From an uncultured Stenotrophomonas sp. (GTDB lineage Bacteria > Pseudomonadota > Gammaproteobacteria > Xanthomonadales > Xanthomonadaceae): a stretch of 64,000 nucleotides of DNA. Positions 25,495-34,468 of the stretch are shown here, piece by piece. Positions within the stretch are counted from its first letter, which is position 1; every line of letters begins with the position of its first letter. A program made the translations under genes and the position numbers. Below the pieces are notes generated by a model. The model saw only the letters and a list, made by a program, of their open reading frames with translations, ran no database searches and was not told where the DNA came from. Location: NCBI RefSeq assembly GCF_945952405.1, contig NZ_CAMFIA010000001.1:124001-188000 (forward strand), written 5' to 3'.

Positions 25495-28251
25495 TCAGAA
25501 CTTGTAGTTCACGCCCAGCATGTAGGTGCGGCCCCACTCGATGTACTCCAGTGGGCGGTCCTTGCTGCCGGCGTAGGTGCGGTAGGGCTCGTTGGTCAGG
25601 TTGCTGCCCTGCAGCAGCAGGGTCAGGCCACGCAGGGCGCTGCTGTCGCTGAAGGTGTAGCTGACCTGCGCATCGGTCACGTTCTCGCCGACCACGTAAC
25701 GCAGGCTGCGATTGCCGTTGAAGTTGCCGATCTCGCCGATGAAGTCCGAGCGGCGACGCTGGCTGACGCGTGCTTCAAAGCCGCTGCGCTCGTAGTAGGC
25801 GGTGAAGTTGTACACGCGCTTGGACAGGCCTGGCAGGCTGATCGGATCAGTGCCCACGCTGGACGCGCTTTCCGGGTCCAGGATGGTGATGTCGCTCTTG
25901 TTGAACGTCGCACTGGCCTGCACGCCGAAACCACGCAGGCTGTCGGTCAGCATCTCCAGCGGGAACGATGCGGTCAGCTCCAGGCCCTTCAGCGTGCCGC
26001 CCTTGCCGTTCTGCGGCGCGGAGAAGGTGCCGGTGGTCAGCACCGGGGCGGTCATGCCCGGCGGCGGTACATAGCTGCCCAGCAGCGAGGTGAAGTCGTA
26101 GTTGTCCACCGACTGGGTGTAGACGTAGCTCTTCAGGTCCTTGTAGAAGATCGCTGCGGCCACATAGGCCTTCTCACCGAAGTACTTCTCATAGGACAGG
26201 TCCAGTGCGGTGGCGCGCCACGGATCCAGCAGCGGGTTGCCGCCACTGCCGCCGGGGCGACCGGTGCCGGTATCCACGCCGAATTCCAGGCCGGCACGCA
26301 TCTGGTCCACGCGTGGGCGCGCGACCTGCTTGGCGGCGGCGAAGCGCAGCGTCTGCTGATGCGGGAACATGAAGACCAGGTTCAAGCTCGGCAGCCAGTC
26401 GTTGTAGGTGCGGCCGTTCGAATAGGGCTGCACGTTGTTGCCGGCCGGCTGCGAGCTGTCCCAGTAGCGTGAATCCGAGCTCTGGTCGGTGTGCTGCATC
26501 TGCACGCCGATGTTGCCGCGCACGCCGACCACGCCGATGTCGGTGTTGATGTTCAGGCGCGCCCACGCCGTGGTGATCTTCTCCTGCACCGTCCACGACT
26601 TGGGAATCAGGTAGTCGAGGTTGTCGACCGGATTGAACCGCATGTAGCGGCCCACGGCGGCCGGTACGTTCCAGGCCGGGATGTTGCCCAGGCCGGCGAA
26701 GCTCAGGTCGACCGGGCGGTACTGCAGGTCCGAAGCGATGTTGGCGTCGCCCTGCGCACCGAGCAGGATGTTGCCTTCGGACTGGGTCTTCACCTTGCGG
26801 CGGTCAGCGTAGTTCACGCCGATATCGATGTCCGGCGCCCACGATGCGATGGCGTCGGGCAGGGCGATGGTGGCAGCCAGCTTGCCACCCTTCAGGCGGT
26901 CTTCCACCTTCGGCACCTTGCCGTAGCCGGAGCCGTAGATGGTGTTGGTCAGGAACAGCGCATCCGGGTTGGAATAGTTCAGCCCCGGGCTGATCTGCGA
27001 GAAGCCGTTCTGGCGGATCGTCACGCCGATCGTATCCAGCTGCGGCATCGGGGTCAGCTGAAGATTGTTCTCCAGGTTCAGCTCATCGCGCGTGGCCTTG
27101 GAGTAGTTCAGGTCGGCGACCAGCTTGACGCCACCGAAGTTGAACTCGTTGTTCCAGCCGAAGGCGTCGATCTTGTCCTTGCGCTTGTTGTACATGCCAC
27201 GCACCAGCGGATACACGCCGCTGGCGGTGCCGCCGGTGAACGAGCCGTTGGCGTTGATCTGCGGGTTGCTGACCAGCAGGCCGGGGCTGTAGTTGCCGTT
27301 GTAGTTGCTCAGGTTGAGCTCGAACTGGTTGGCGGTATCGATCTGCTCGGCTTCGGTGTGGAATGCATCGAAGGTGCTGGTCCAGCTGTTGTTGGGCCGG
27401 AACTGGATGGTGGCCATCACACCATCGCGCTTGTTGTTGCCGGTGCGGCGCAGCGCCTTGATGCCGTCGGAGAAGTAGGTGCCCGCGGCCACACCCGGGC
27501 GGTTGCCCTTGTCGGTGTGCTCGGTGGTCCACGGCTCATACAGGCCGACCTGGTTTTCCTGGATCGGCATGTCGCTGTGCGCATAGCCGATGGCGATGCC
27601 GAGGGTCTTGTCCAGGAACTGGTCGATGTAGCTGGCACTGAAACGGTTGCCGTACGGGTCGACATTGGCGGCGCGGCCCAGCGAACTCTTCTGGTAGCGG
27701 CCGCCGACCGCGATCACGCGCTCGCCGAAGCTGAGCGGTCGCGCGGTCTGCATGTCGATGGTGCCCGACAGGCCCTGGCCGACCAGTGCCGCATCCGGGG
27801 TCTTGTAGACGGTCACGCCATTGACCAGCTCGGACGGATACTGGTCGAACTCGACGCCGCGGTTGTCGCCGGTGCTGACCACTTCACGGCCGTTGAGCAG
27901 GGTGGTGGCGAAGTCCGGAGACAGGCCGCGCACACTGATCACCTGGGCCCGCCCGGCCACGCGCTGTGCGGCCAGGCCGGGCAGGCGCGAGATGGACTCG
28001 GCGATGCTCACGTCCGGCAGCTTGCCGATGTCTTCGGCGGAGATCGCTTCGACCACTGAGGTGGCGTCCTGCTTGACCGCGATCGCACTCTCGATGCCGC
28101 GGCGGATGCCGGTGACCTGCACCGTATCCAGGTTGGTGGCGGCGGTGCCGGCCGGCGTGGTGGTGCTCTGCGTGGACTGTGCCGACGCCAGTGTCGGCGC
28201 CAGGACAACGGCCAGCGCGATGCTCAGCGCGCTGCGCTTGTGGTTCAACAT
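25495..28251 (-). CDS. TonB-dependent receptor, maltodextrin type
   Basis: This 918-residue outer-membrane receptor is of the Xanthomonas/Caulobacter carbohydrate type. The signal peptide (SALSIALAVVLAPTLASA-QS) is followed by a plug: TVQVTGIRRGIESAIAVKQD, VVEAISAEDIGKLPDVSIAE, RLPGLAAQRVAGRAQVISVR and VYKTPDAALVGQGLSGTID. The large beta-barrel ends in the aromatic-terminated MLGVNYKF that signals outer-membrane insertion. The neighbours (GH13, GH97, six-hairpin glycosidase, MFS transporter) and the shared operator point to maltodextrin uptake, as for the characterised Xanthomonas MalA receptor. The ATG at 28251 was chosen for its GAGGGG site and proper signal peptide; an upstream in-frame start at 28380 would place 43 extra residues before the signal. 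Confidence 0.94.
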   Translation of the reverse strand: MLNHKRSALSIALAVVLAPTLASAQSTQSTTTPAGTAATNLDTVQVTGIRRGIESAIAVKQDATSVVEAISAEDIGKLPDVSIAESISRLPGLAAQRVAGRAQVISVRGLSPDFATTLLNGREVVSTGDNRGVEFDQYPSELVNGVTVYKTPDAALVGQGLSGTIDMQTARPLSFGERVIAVGGRYQKSSLGRAANVDPYGNRFSASYIDQFLDKTLGIAIGYAHSDMPIQENQVGLYEPWTTEHTDKGNRPGVAAGTYFSDGIKALRRTGNNKRDGVMATIQFRPNNSWTSTFDAFHTEAEQIDTANQFELNLSNYNGNYSPGLLVSNPQINANGSFTGGTASGVYPLVRGMYNKRKDKIDAFGWNNEFNFGGVKLVADLNYSKATRDELNLENNLQLTPMPQLDTIGVTIRQNGFSQISPGLNYSNPDALFLTNTIYGSGYGKVPKVEDRLKGGKLAATIALPDAIASWAPDIDIGVNYADRRKVKTQSEGNILLGAQGDANIASDLQYRPVDLSFAGLGNIPAWNVPAAVGRYMRFNPVDNLDYLIPKSWTVQEKITTAWARLNINTDIGVVGVRGNIGVQMQHTDQSSDSRYWDSSQPAGNNVQPYSNGRTYNDWLPSLNLVFMFPHQQTLRFAAAKQVARPRVDQMRAGLEFGVDTGTGRPGGSGGNPLLDPWRATALDLSYEKYFGEKAYVAAAIFYKDLKSYVYTQSVDNYDFTSLLGSYVPPPGMTAPVLTTGTFSAPQNGKGGTLKGLELTASFPLEMLTDSLRGFGVQASATFNKSDITILDPESASSVGTDPISLPGLSKRVYNFTAYYERSGFEARVSQRRRSDFIGEIGNFNGNRSLRYVVGENVTDAQVSYTFSDSSALRGLTLLLQGSNLTNEPYRTYAGSKDRPLEYIEWGRTYMLGVNYKF

Positions 28252-28375
28252 TTTCCCCTCCCAGGCAATGTTGCAGATCGATTCGTGGACGTCCCGGCGT
28301 TGCCGTGGACGTGCGACGCGGTGGCCGCTGTCGTCGCCGCTATGGTAGGCAGCGCGTTCTTCGCGGGAATCACCC

Positions 28376-28389
28376 TGCATACGTATTCA
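28376..28389. promoter_or_regulatory. putative LacI-type operator, copy 2 (TonB receptor)
   Basis: TGCATACGTATTCA is the exact reverse complement of the operators at 23547 and 30628. It lies 125 bp upstream of the TonB receptor ATG, within the likely promoter region. Confidence 0.75.
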
Positions 28390-28433
28390 ATGGTGCGTGC
28401 AGGGCTGTAATCGCTTTCAGGCAGAACTTGCGG

Positions 28434-28500
28434 TGGTGCCGGCCGCTGGCCGGTAGTCACGATCACCGGGTTGCCGGCCGGCGACCGGCACTCCCGGGGC
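28434..28500. repeat. REP-type hairpins after the GH97 gene
   Basis: Two GC-rich palindromes (GTGCCGGCC-GCT-GGCCGG and TTGCCGGCC-GGCGACCGGCAC types) sit directly downstream of the GH97 stop and upstream of the receptor promoter. They may separate the two transcripts. Confidence 0.72.
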
Positions 28501-28502
28501 AT

Positions 28503-30554
28503 TCAGAGCGGTGTGAAGCGGATGGCCTGCCCGCCACCCGGCGCCAGCACCAGGGTCAGCGCATCGGCACGGGTCACTTCGCGGGTTTCGCGGATGAACG
28601 CGAACGGGTTGCTGCGGAAGTCGGCGCCGTCACCGTCACGGTAGATATCGGCGCGGTAGCGCACGCCGGGCTCCAGGAAACCCAGCTGCAGCGGCAGCAC
28701 ACGACCGTGTTCATCGGTGATGCTGCCGAGGAACCAGTCGCGGCTGTTGCGGTCGCGGCGCACGATGGTCACGTAGTCGCCCACTTCGCCATCCAGTACG
28801 TAGCTCTGCTCCCAGTCCACCGCCACGTCCTCGATGAAACGGAATGCCTCGCGATGCTGCAGGTAGTGCTCGGGCAGGTCGGCGGCCATCTGGATCGGGC
28901 TGTACAGCACCACGTACAGCGCCAGCTGGCGTGCCAGCGTGCTGGGGATGGCCTGGCCGTGGCGGCCCTTCAGGCTGAGGATGCCGGGGGTGTAGTCCAT
29001 CGGCCCGGCCAGCATGCGGGTGAACACCAGGTTGACCTCGTGCTCCGGCGGGTTGGGGGGCTGGCCCCAGGCGTTGTACTCCATGCCGCGCGCGCCTTCG
29101 CGCGAGATCCAGTTCGGGTAGGTGCGGCGCAGGCCGGTGTCCTTGATCGGCTCGTGCGGGTTGACCGACAGGTGCCGGCGCGCGGCCTCCTGCACCACCT
29201 TCAGGTGGTGGCGGGCCATGAACTGCCCATCATGCCACTCGCGCCAGAGCGGGCCACCGGCCGGGTTGCGGCGGTCGACCTGGCCGTCATCGCAGACATA
29301 GCCGGTCTTGAACTGGTCCACGCCCAGCTGCGCGTACAGGTCCAGCGCGGCACCCAGCTGGTCTTCGTAGTGTTCGATGGCGCAGCCGGTTTCATGGTGG
29401 CCGATCAGGTGCACGCCCTTGCCCAGGCCATATGCTGACAGCGCTTCGATATCGAAGTCGGGCGCGGCGCGGGTGAAGTCGAAGTCGTAGCCGTTGCCGA
29501 CCCAGTTGCCATCCCAGCCCGGGTTCCAGCCCTCCACCAGCACGCCACGGAAGCCGTGTGCGGCGGCGAAGTCGATCACCTTCTTGGTCTTCGCGGTGGT
29601 GGCCGCGTGCTTCGGTCCGGTCGCCCAGCTCTCATTGTCCAGGTGCATCGACCACCACACGCCCAGGTACTTGGCCGGCTTCACCCAGCTCACATCGCCC
29701 AGCGCATTGGGTTCATTGAGGTTGAGGATCAGGTCCGATTCGACCAGGCCACCGGCGCGGTCGGCGATCTGCAGCGTGCGCCACGGCGTGGCAAAGGGCA
29801 GGGTACGGCGCACCTTCCAGCCTTCGGCCGAAGGCGAGAGCTGCGCGCGCAGGCGCTGGCCCTCGGTGCGGCGCAGCCACATGCCGGCATAGTCCACCAG
29901 CGCCGCCTCGTGGATTGCCACATGCAGGCCATCGCGGCTGCGCAGCGTCATCGGCGTGTGCACCAGCGGTACTTCACGCAGTGGCGTGCGCTGGTACAGG
30001 TATTCGTAGTGGATCGGTTCGCCGGCGGGAATCCACCACGCGGTGGATTCCTGCGCGATGGCGAACTCGGTCAGTTCGTCATCGATGATCGCCTCGTGCA
30101 GATTCGGCTGTTCGGGGAACACATAGCGGAAGCCGAGGCCATCGTCGTAGACGCGGAACACCACATCCAGCCGCCGCTTGCTGCCGGTGCTCTCGGCCAG
30201 CTGCACGGTCAGCTCGTTGTAGTGGTTGCGGGTGAGCCGGCGTTCGCCCCAGGGCTGCTCCCAACGCTCATCGATGCTGCGCCGCTCCTGTCCCACTACG
30301 GTGAAATCGCGGTCCAGGCGGCCGTCGCGCAGTACGAACCCCAGCCTTGAATCCTCCACCACGGCCTCGCCGAGGCGCTCGACGCGGTAGCGCGCGGTGC
30401 CGCCGTCCAGCACCAGGCTGACCGTGAGTACCTTGCCGGGTGATTGGACGCTGGTTACCTGTGGCGCGGCCTGGGCCAGCATGGCCCACCCCAGCAGGAG
30501 CAGGCCGAGCACGCGTGCGGGCACCGCACGTACAGCAGTGGATGACACCGGCAT
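28503..30554 (-). CDS. GH97 family alpha-glucosidase (SusB-like)
   Basis: This 683-residue secreted glycoside hydrolase has a signal peptide (VLGLLLLGWAMLAQA-AP). GH97 enzymes remove glucose from malto-oligosaccharides and require calcium. Family features are the N-terminal beta-sandwich (to about residue 270), then the barrel with WWSMHLDNESW, GFRGVLVEGWNPGWDGNW, VDQFKTGYVCDDGQ, VNPHEPIKDTGLRRTYPNW and REGARGMEYNAW, and a C-terminal beta domain. It presumably acts in the periplasm on oligosaccharides imported by the neighbouring TonB receptor. The ATG at 30554 follows a GGGAGGGG ribosome binding site. The promoter region is shared with the divergent six-hairpin glycosidase and contains one operator. 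Whether it is inverting or retaining I could not decide. Confidence 0.94.
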   Translation of the reverse strand: MPVSSTAVRAVPARVLGLLLLGWAMLAQAAPQVTSVQSPGKVLTVSLVLDGGTARYRVERLGEAVVEDSRLGFVLRDGRLDRDFTVVGQERRSIDERWEQPWGERRLTRNHYNELTVQLAESTGSKRRLDVVFRVYDDGLGFRYVFPEQPNLHEAIIDDELTEFAIAQESTAWWIPAGEPIHYEYLYQRTPLREVPLVHTPMTLRSRDGLHVAIHEAALVDYAGMWLRRTEGQRLRAQLSPSAEGWKVRRTLPFATPWRTLQIADRAGGLVESDLILNLNEPNALGDVSWVKPAKYLGVWWSMHLDNESWATGPKHAATTAKTKKVIDFAAAHGFRGVLVEGWNPGWDGNWVGNGYDFDFTRAAPDFDIEALSAYGLGKGVHLIGHHETGCAIEHYEDQLGAALDLYAQLGVDQFKTGYVCDDGQVDRRNPAGGPLWREWHDGQFMARHHLKVVQEAARRHLSVNPHEPIKDTGLRRTYPNWISREGARGMEYNAWGQPPNPPEHEVNLVFTRMLAGPMDYTPGILSLKGRHGQAIPSTLARQLALYVVLYSPIQMAADLPEHYLQHREAFRFIEDVAVDWEQSYVLDGEVGDYVTIVRRDRNSRDWFLGSITDEHGRVLPLQLGFLEPGVRYRADIYRDGDGADFRSNPFAFIRETREVTRADALTLVLAPGGGQAIRFTPL

Positions 30555-30627
30555 GTCCCCTCCCAAGGCGCCGTTGGCAGACCCGGACCATAAGCCAGCA
30601 CGACGGGCGCGCCAGCGCACCAGGCGA

Positions 30628-30641
30628 TGAATACGTATGCA
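30628..30641. promoter_or_regulatory. putative LacI-type operator, copy 3 (divergent GH97 / glycosidase promoters)
   Basis: TGAATACGTATGCA occurs 74 bp upstream of the GH97 ATG and 150 bp upstream of the six-hairpin glycosidase ATG. One site could therefore control both divergent units. Confidence 0.75.
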
Positions 30642-30791
30642 GCTGGACGCAGCCGACAGCCCCGCGTCTACCATGGGGCCAAGGCACCTTGAGGGAGGCG
30701 CCGTGCCCGCCCGCCGGCAACGACGGTGCGGACCTACAACGCGTGCAGAGAGGGAGGGAGGCCGACGGGCGCAAGCCGGTCCGCCGCTTCG

Positions 30792-32984
30792 ATGCTGAAG
30801 ATCATTTGCCTGACCGCTGCCCTCGGGGCAGCGCTGGGATCGACCGCGCAGGCGGCCGACCTGCAATTCGATGGCCGCCACGCGCGTGCCGAAGCCGCTG
30901 CCGGCGGCAGCTTCGTGCTGCATGCACCGAGCGGAGAGGTGCGCATCGCGGCGATGCCGATGCGCAGCCAGACCGGCAGCGTGATGTTCGATGCACTGTT
31001 CGCGCTGGCGCAGCAGGAAATGGACCAGGATCGCGTGGATGCGATCCGCGATCCCGCGTTCGACGAAGGCCGGCCGGTGCCGTGCGAGTGCTTCCAGACC
31101 GGCGCGCGCTGGCCCTACGTGTGGACCCGCGATGTCAGCTTCGCCGCCGACCTGGCGCTGGCGCGGCTGGATCCGCAGCGCACCCGGCAGTCGCTGCAGT
31201 TCAAGCTGTCGGCGGCGCGCGATGGGCATACGCCCGGGTTGTTCGTCGCGCAGGACACCGGTTCCGGCGGCAGCTGGCCGATCAGCAGCGACCGCGTGGT
31301 GTGGTTCCTCGCCGCACGCCATCTGCTGGACGATCGCGCGTTTGCCGACCAGGTCTGGCAGGCGCTGCAGGGTACGCTGGCGCAGGACCGCGCGATGGTG
31401 TTCGACGCGCAGATGGGCCTGTACCGTGGCGAGACCTCCTTCCTGGACTGGCGCGAGCAGACCTACCCGGACTGGACCCGTGAGGACGTGCGCTTCATCG
31501 GTGATTCCTACGCGTTGTCCACCAACGTGCTGCACTACCAGGCGCTGCGCCTGGCCGAGCGGCTGGCCGGTCAGCACGGTGATACCCGCGCGGCTGACTA
31601 CAAGGCCTGGGCCGACGCGCTGGCGCAGCAGATCGATGCCCGCTTCTGGCGCGAGGATATCGGCCAGTACATGAGCTACATCGGCGAAGCCGCGCACCCG
31701 GTGCCGTACGCCAAGGTCGACCTGCTCGGCCTGTCGTTGGGCATCCTGGCCGACGTGCTGCCGCCCGAGCGTGCGCGCCGTGCGCTGGCGGCGTACCCGA
31801 TGGGGCCGGCCGGCAGCCCGGTGGTGTGGCCGCAGGAGGCACAGCAGCCGATCTACCACAACCGCGCGATCTGGCCGTTCGTCAGCGCCTATTCGCTGCG
31901 TGCCGCACGCCAACTGGATGACGCACCGCGCATCGCTGCCGAGATCCGCTCGCTGATGCAGGGCGCGGCGCTGGCCGGTTCCAACATGGAAAACTACGAA
32001 CTGGTCAGCCAGGCCGTGCATGTTGATGAAGGCGCACTCAGCGGCCCGGTGGTCAATTCCGAACGCCAGCTGTGGTCGGTAGCCGGCTATCTGTCGATGG
32101 TGGTCGAGGGCGTGTTCGGCGTGCAGGACGATGGCCGTGTGCTGCCCAAGCTGCCTGCGGCGCTGGTACCGGAACTGTTCGGCAGCCAGCGCAGCATCCG
32201 CCTGGACGTTGCGGGCAGGCGCTACGTGCTGGAGCGCCCGCAGCAGCTGGGTGATGGCCTGCTGGTTGCCGGCACAACGCTGACCCAGGGCGACACGACC
32301 ACGGTGCAGCTGGTCGCTGCCCCTTCCGCGAGTGGCTTCAATGGCCGGGTGGCCGAGGCCAATGCGCGTGCACCCGCCACTCCGGCGCTGCCGCAGCCGA
32401 CGCGCGAAGGCAGGGGCTGGACCGTGCCGGTGGCGGCGGACCAGGTGCTGTGGAAGGACGGCCAGCGGGTCGTCGCCGGTGAGGGCCCGGCGCAGGTGGC
32501 CGACGATGGCCTGCAGCATTGCCTCAGCCTGACCCGTCGCGAGGGCACGCTGGAGTCACTGCACAGCCCGACGACCTGCGTGGGCCCGCAGCAGCGGCTG
32601 AAAGGGGAACAGCGCTGGCAGTTCAGTGCCGCGCAGGCCGGCCACGTGCGCCTGCGCCTGCAGTACAGCAACGCGAACGGCCCGATCAACACCGGCGTCA
32701 CCGCTGCGGTGAAGCAGCTGGCACTGCAGTGCCCGGGCCAGCCGCTGCAGCGGCACACCGTCACCCTGCCGCACAGCGTGGCGGTGCAGGATTCGACCTC
32801 GGCGACCTTTGCCGTACCCCGGGGCCGTTGCACGGTAACGCTTGAAGAGGGCTTCAACATGAGCGCGCTGCAACACTTCGCCCACTACACCCGCGGCAAG
32901 GGCGGGCGCGACGGCGTGCTCAACCAGGCCCAGGTGCAGGCGCTGATGGTGGCGCCGGTGGCCGCGGCAGAGGGCGCACGATGA
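30792..32984 (+). CDS. exported six-hairpin (alpha/alpha)6-barrel glycosidase
   Basis: This 730-residue protein has a signal peptide (CLTAALGAALGSTAQA-AD) and a long alpha-helical barrel with motifs found in glucoamylase-like six-hairpin glycosidases. These include WPYVWTRDVSFAADLALARL, SWPISSDRVVWFLAARHLL, SYALSTNVLHYQALRLAE, VVWPQEAQQPIYHNRAIWPF and NSERQLWSVAGYLSMV. The C-terminal part (about 560-730) looks like a separate beta domain. The exact reaction is not clear; alpha-glucan or oligosaccharide hydrolysis fits the operon. Its stop overlaps the MFS gene start by 4 bp. The ATG at 30792 gives a proper signal peptide but has no ribosome binding site close by; a purine-rich stretch about 35 bp upstream leaves the true start open, and a GTG at 30726 is the alternative. 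Confidence 0.83.
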   Translation: MLKIICLTAALGAALGSTAQAADLQFDGRHARAEAAAGGSFVLHAPSGEVRIAAMPMRSQTGSVMFDALFALAQQEMDQDRVDAIRDPAFDEGRPVPCECFQTGARWPYVWTRDVSFAADLALARLDPQRTRQSLQFKLSAARDGHTPGLFVAQDTGSGGSWPISSDRVVWFLAARHLLDDRAFADQVWQALQGTLAQDRAMVFDAQMGLYRGETSFLDWREQTYPDWTREDVRFIGDSYALSTNVLHYQALRLAERLAGQHGDTRAADYKAWADALAQQIDARFWREDIGQYMSYIGEAAHPVPYAKVDLLGLSLGILADVLPPERARRALAAYPMGPAGSPVVWPQEAQQPIYHNRAIWPFVSAYSLRAARQLDDAPRIAAEIRSLMQGAALAGSNMENYELVSQAVHVDEGALSGPVVNSERQLWSVAGYLSMVVEGVFGVQDDGRVLPKLPAALVPELFGSQRSIRLDVAGRRYVLERPQQLGDGLLVAGTTLTQGDTTTVQLVAAPSASGFNGRVAEANARAPATPALPQPTREGRGWTVPVAADQVLWKDGQRVVAGEGPAQVADDGLQHCLSLTRREGTLESLHSPTTCVGPQQRLKGEQRWQFSAAQAGHVRLRLQYSNANGPINTGVTAAVKQLALQCPGQPLQRHTVTLPHSVAVQDSTSATFAVPRGRCTVTLEEGFNMSALQHFAHYTRGKGGRDGVLNQAQVQALMVAPVAAAEGAR

Positions 32985-34468
32985 ATCGTCCCGCCAAACC
33001 GCAGCTGTCGTTCTGGCAGATCTGGAACATGTGCTTCGGCTTCCTCGGCATCCAGTTCGGCTTCGCCCTGCAGAACGCCAATGCCAGCCGCATCTTCGAG
33101 ACCCTGGGCGCGGACATCGACGCGGTACCGGGGCTGTGGATCGCCGCGCCGCTGACCGGCCTGCTGGTGCAGCCGGTGATCGGCTACCTGTCCGACCGCA
33201 CCTGGACGCGCTGGGGGCGGCGCCGTCCGTTCTTCATGATCGGTGCGGTGCTGACCACGCTGGCGCTGCTGGTGATGCCGAACTCGCCGACGCTGTGGAT
33301 CGCCGCTGGCACGCTGTGGGTGCTGGACGCGTCGATCAACGTGTCGATGGAACCGTTCCGTGCCTTCGTCGGCGACCAGCTGGCGCCACGCCAGCGTCCA
33401 GCGGGCTACGCGATGCAGAGCTTCTTCATCGGCGTGGGGGCCATCGTCGCCAGCTTCCTGCCGTTCATCCTGGCCCACTTCGGGGTTGCCAATACCGCCG
33501 CCGCAGGTGAGGTGCCGGACACCGTGCGCTATGCGTTCTACTTCGGCGCGGTGGTGCTGCTGGCAGCAATTACCTGGACGGTGGTCAGTACCCGCGAGTA
33601 TTCGCCGGCCGAGCTGGCTGCGTTCGATGATGCCGAGCCATCGGCACAGCATGCAGCAGCGGCGATCAGTGGCCCGGCATCCTGGACCCGGGTGGCCGCA
33701 TGGCTGGGGCTGGGCGTGCTGCTGGCGCTGCTGATCGCGTGGCGGCAGGGCGACAGGATGCTGTACGTGCTGGCGGGACTGTGTGCCGGCTATGGCCTGC
33801 TGCTGGCGCTCGCGCGCACGTTGCCGGCCACGCACATGCTGGCCGCCATCGTCGGCGACCTGCGCGCGATGCCGGTCACCATGCGTCGCCTGGCGTGGGT
33901 GCAGTTCTTCTCGTGGTTCGCGCTGTTTGCGATGTGGATCTACACCACCGCCGCGGTGGCTGGCGCCCACTTCGGTTCGACCGAGCCCGAGTCGGCGGCC
34001 TACAACGAGGGCGCCAACTGGGTGGGCGTACTGTTCGGCGCCTACAACGGTTTCGCCGCGCTGGCGGCGGTGCTGATTCCGCTGATGGTGCGTGCGATCG
34101 GCCTGCGCTGGAGCCACCTGGTCAACCTGTGGCTGGGCGGTGCCGGGCTGGTCTCGCTGATGTTCATCCGCGATCCGCACTGGCTGCTGCTGTCGATGGT
34201 CGGCGTCGGCTTTGCCTGGGCGTCCATTCTCTCGCTGCCCTATGCACTGCTGTCCGACAGCGTGCCGGCATCGAAGATGGGCGTGTACATGGGCATCTTC
34301 AATTTCTTCATCGTGATCCCGCAGCTGGTTGCGGCCAGTGCGCTCGGCTTCGCCCTGCGTACCCTGCTGGGTGGCCAGCCGATGCATGTCCTGGTGCTGG
34401 GCGGCTGCAGCCTGTTCATCGCCGGCCTGTGCGTGTTGTGGGTTCCGTCCCGTCCGGAGGTGGTGTGA
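32981..34468 (+). CDS. MFS sugar (maltose/sucrose-type, SLC45-like) transporter
   Basis: This 495-residue inner-membrane protein has about twelve hydrophobic segments and a polar central loop (around residues 200-230). The motif GYLSDRTWTRWGRRRPF in the second cytoplasmic loop, with RWGRRRP, is the hallmark of the SLC45/sucrose-proton symporter group. Bacterial members of the maltodextrin locus carry maltose or malto-oligosaccharides into the cytoplasm. It is translationally coupled to the glycosidase upstream (ATGA overlap) and to the amylase downstream (TGATG overlap). No ABC maltose importer is present, so this transporter is probably the inner-membrane entry route. Confidence 0.92.
   Translation: MNRPAKPQLSFWQIWNMCFGFLGIQFGFALQNANASRIFETLGADIDAVPGLWIAAPLTGLLVQPVIGYLSDRTWTRWGRRRPFFMIGAVLTTLALLVMPNSPTLWIAAGTLWVLDASINVSMEPFRAFVGDQLAPRQRPAGYAMQSFFIGVGAIVASFLPFILAHFGVANTAAAGEVPDTVRYAFYFGAVVLLAAITWTVVSTREYSPAELAAFDDAEPSAQHAAAAISGPASWTRVAAWLGLGVLLALLIAWRQGDRMLYVLAGLCAGYGLLLALARTLPATHMLAAIVGDLRAMPVTMRRLAWVQFFSWFALFAMWIYTTAAVAGAHFGSTEPESAAYNEGANWVGVLFGAYNGFAALAAVLIPLMVRAIGLRWSHLVNLWLGGAGLVSLMFIRDPHWLLLSMVGVGFAWASILSLPYALLSDSVPASKMGVYMGIFNFFIVIPQLVAASALGFALRTLLGGQPMHVLVLGGCSLFIAGLCVLWVPSRPEVV

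Noticed and set aside
28503..32519. 1338-codon minus-strand frame merging the GH97 gene with upstream sequence
   Set aside because: Residues upstream of the ATG at 30554 are antisense to the six-hairpin glycosidase. A ribosome binding site and signal peptide place the GH97 start at 30554.
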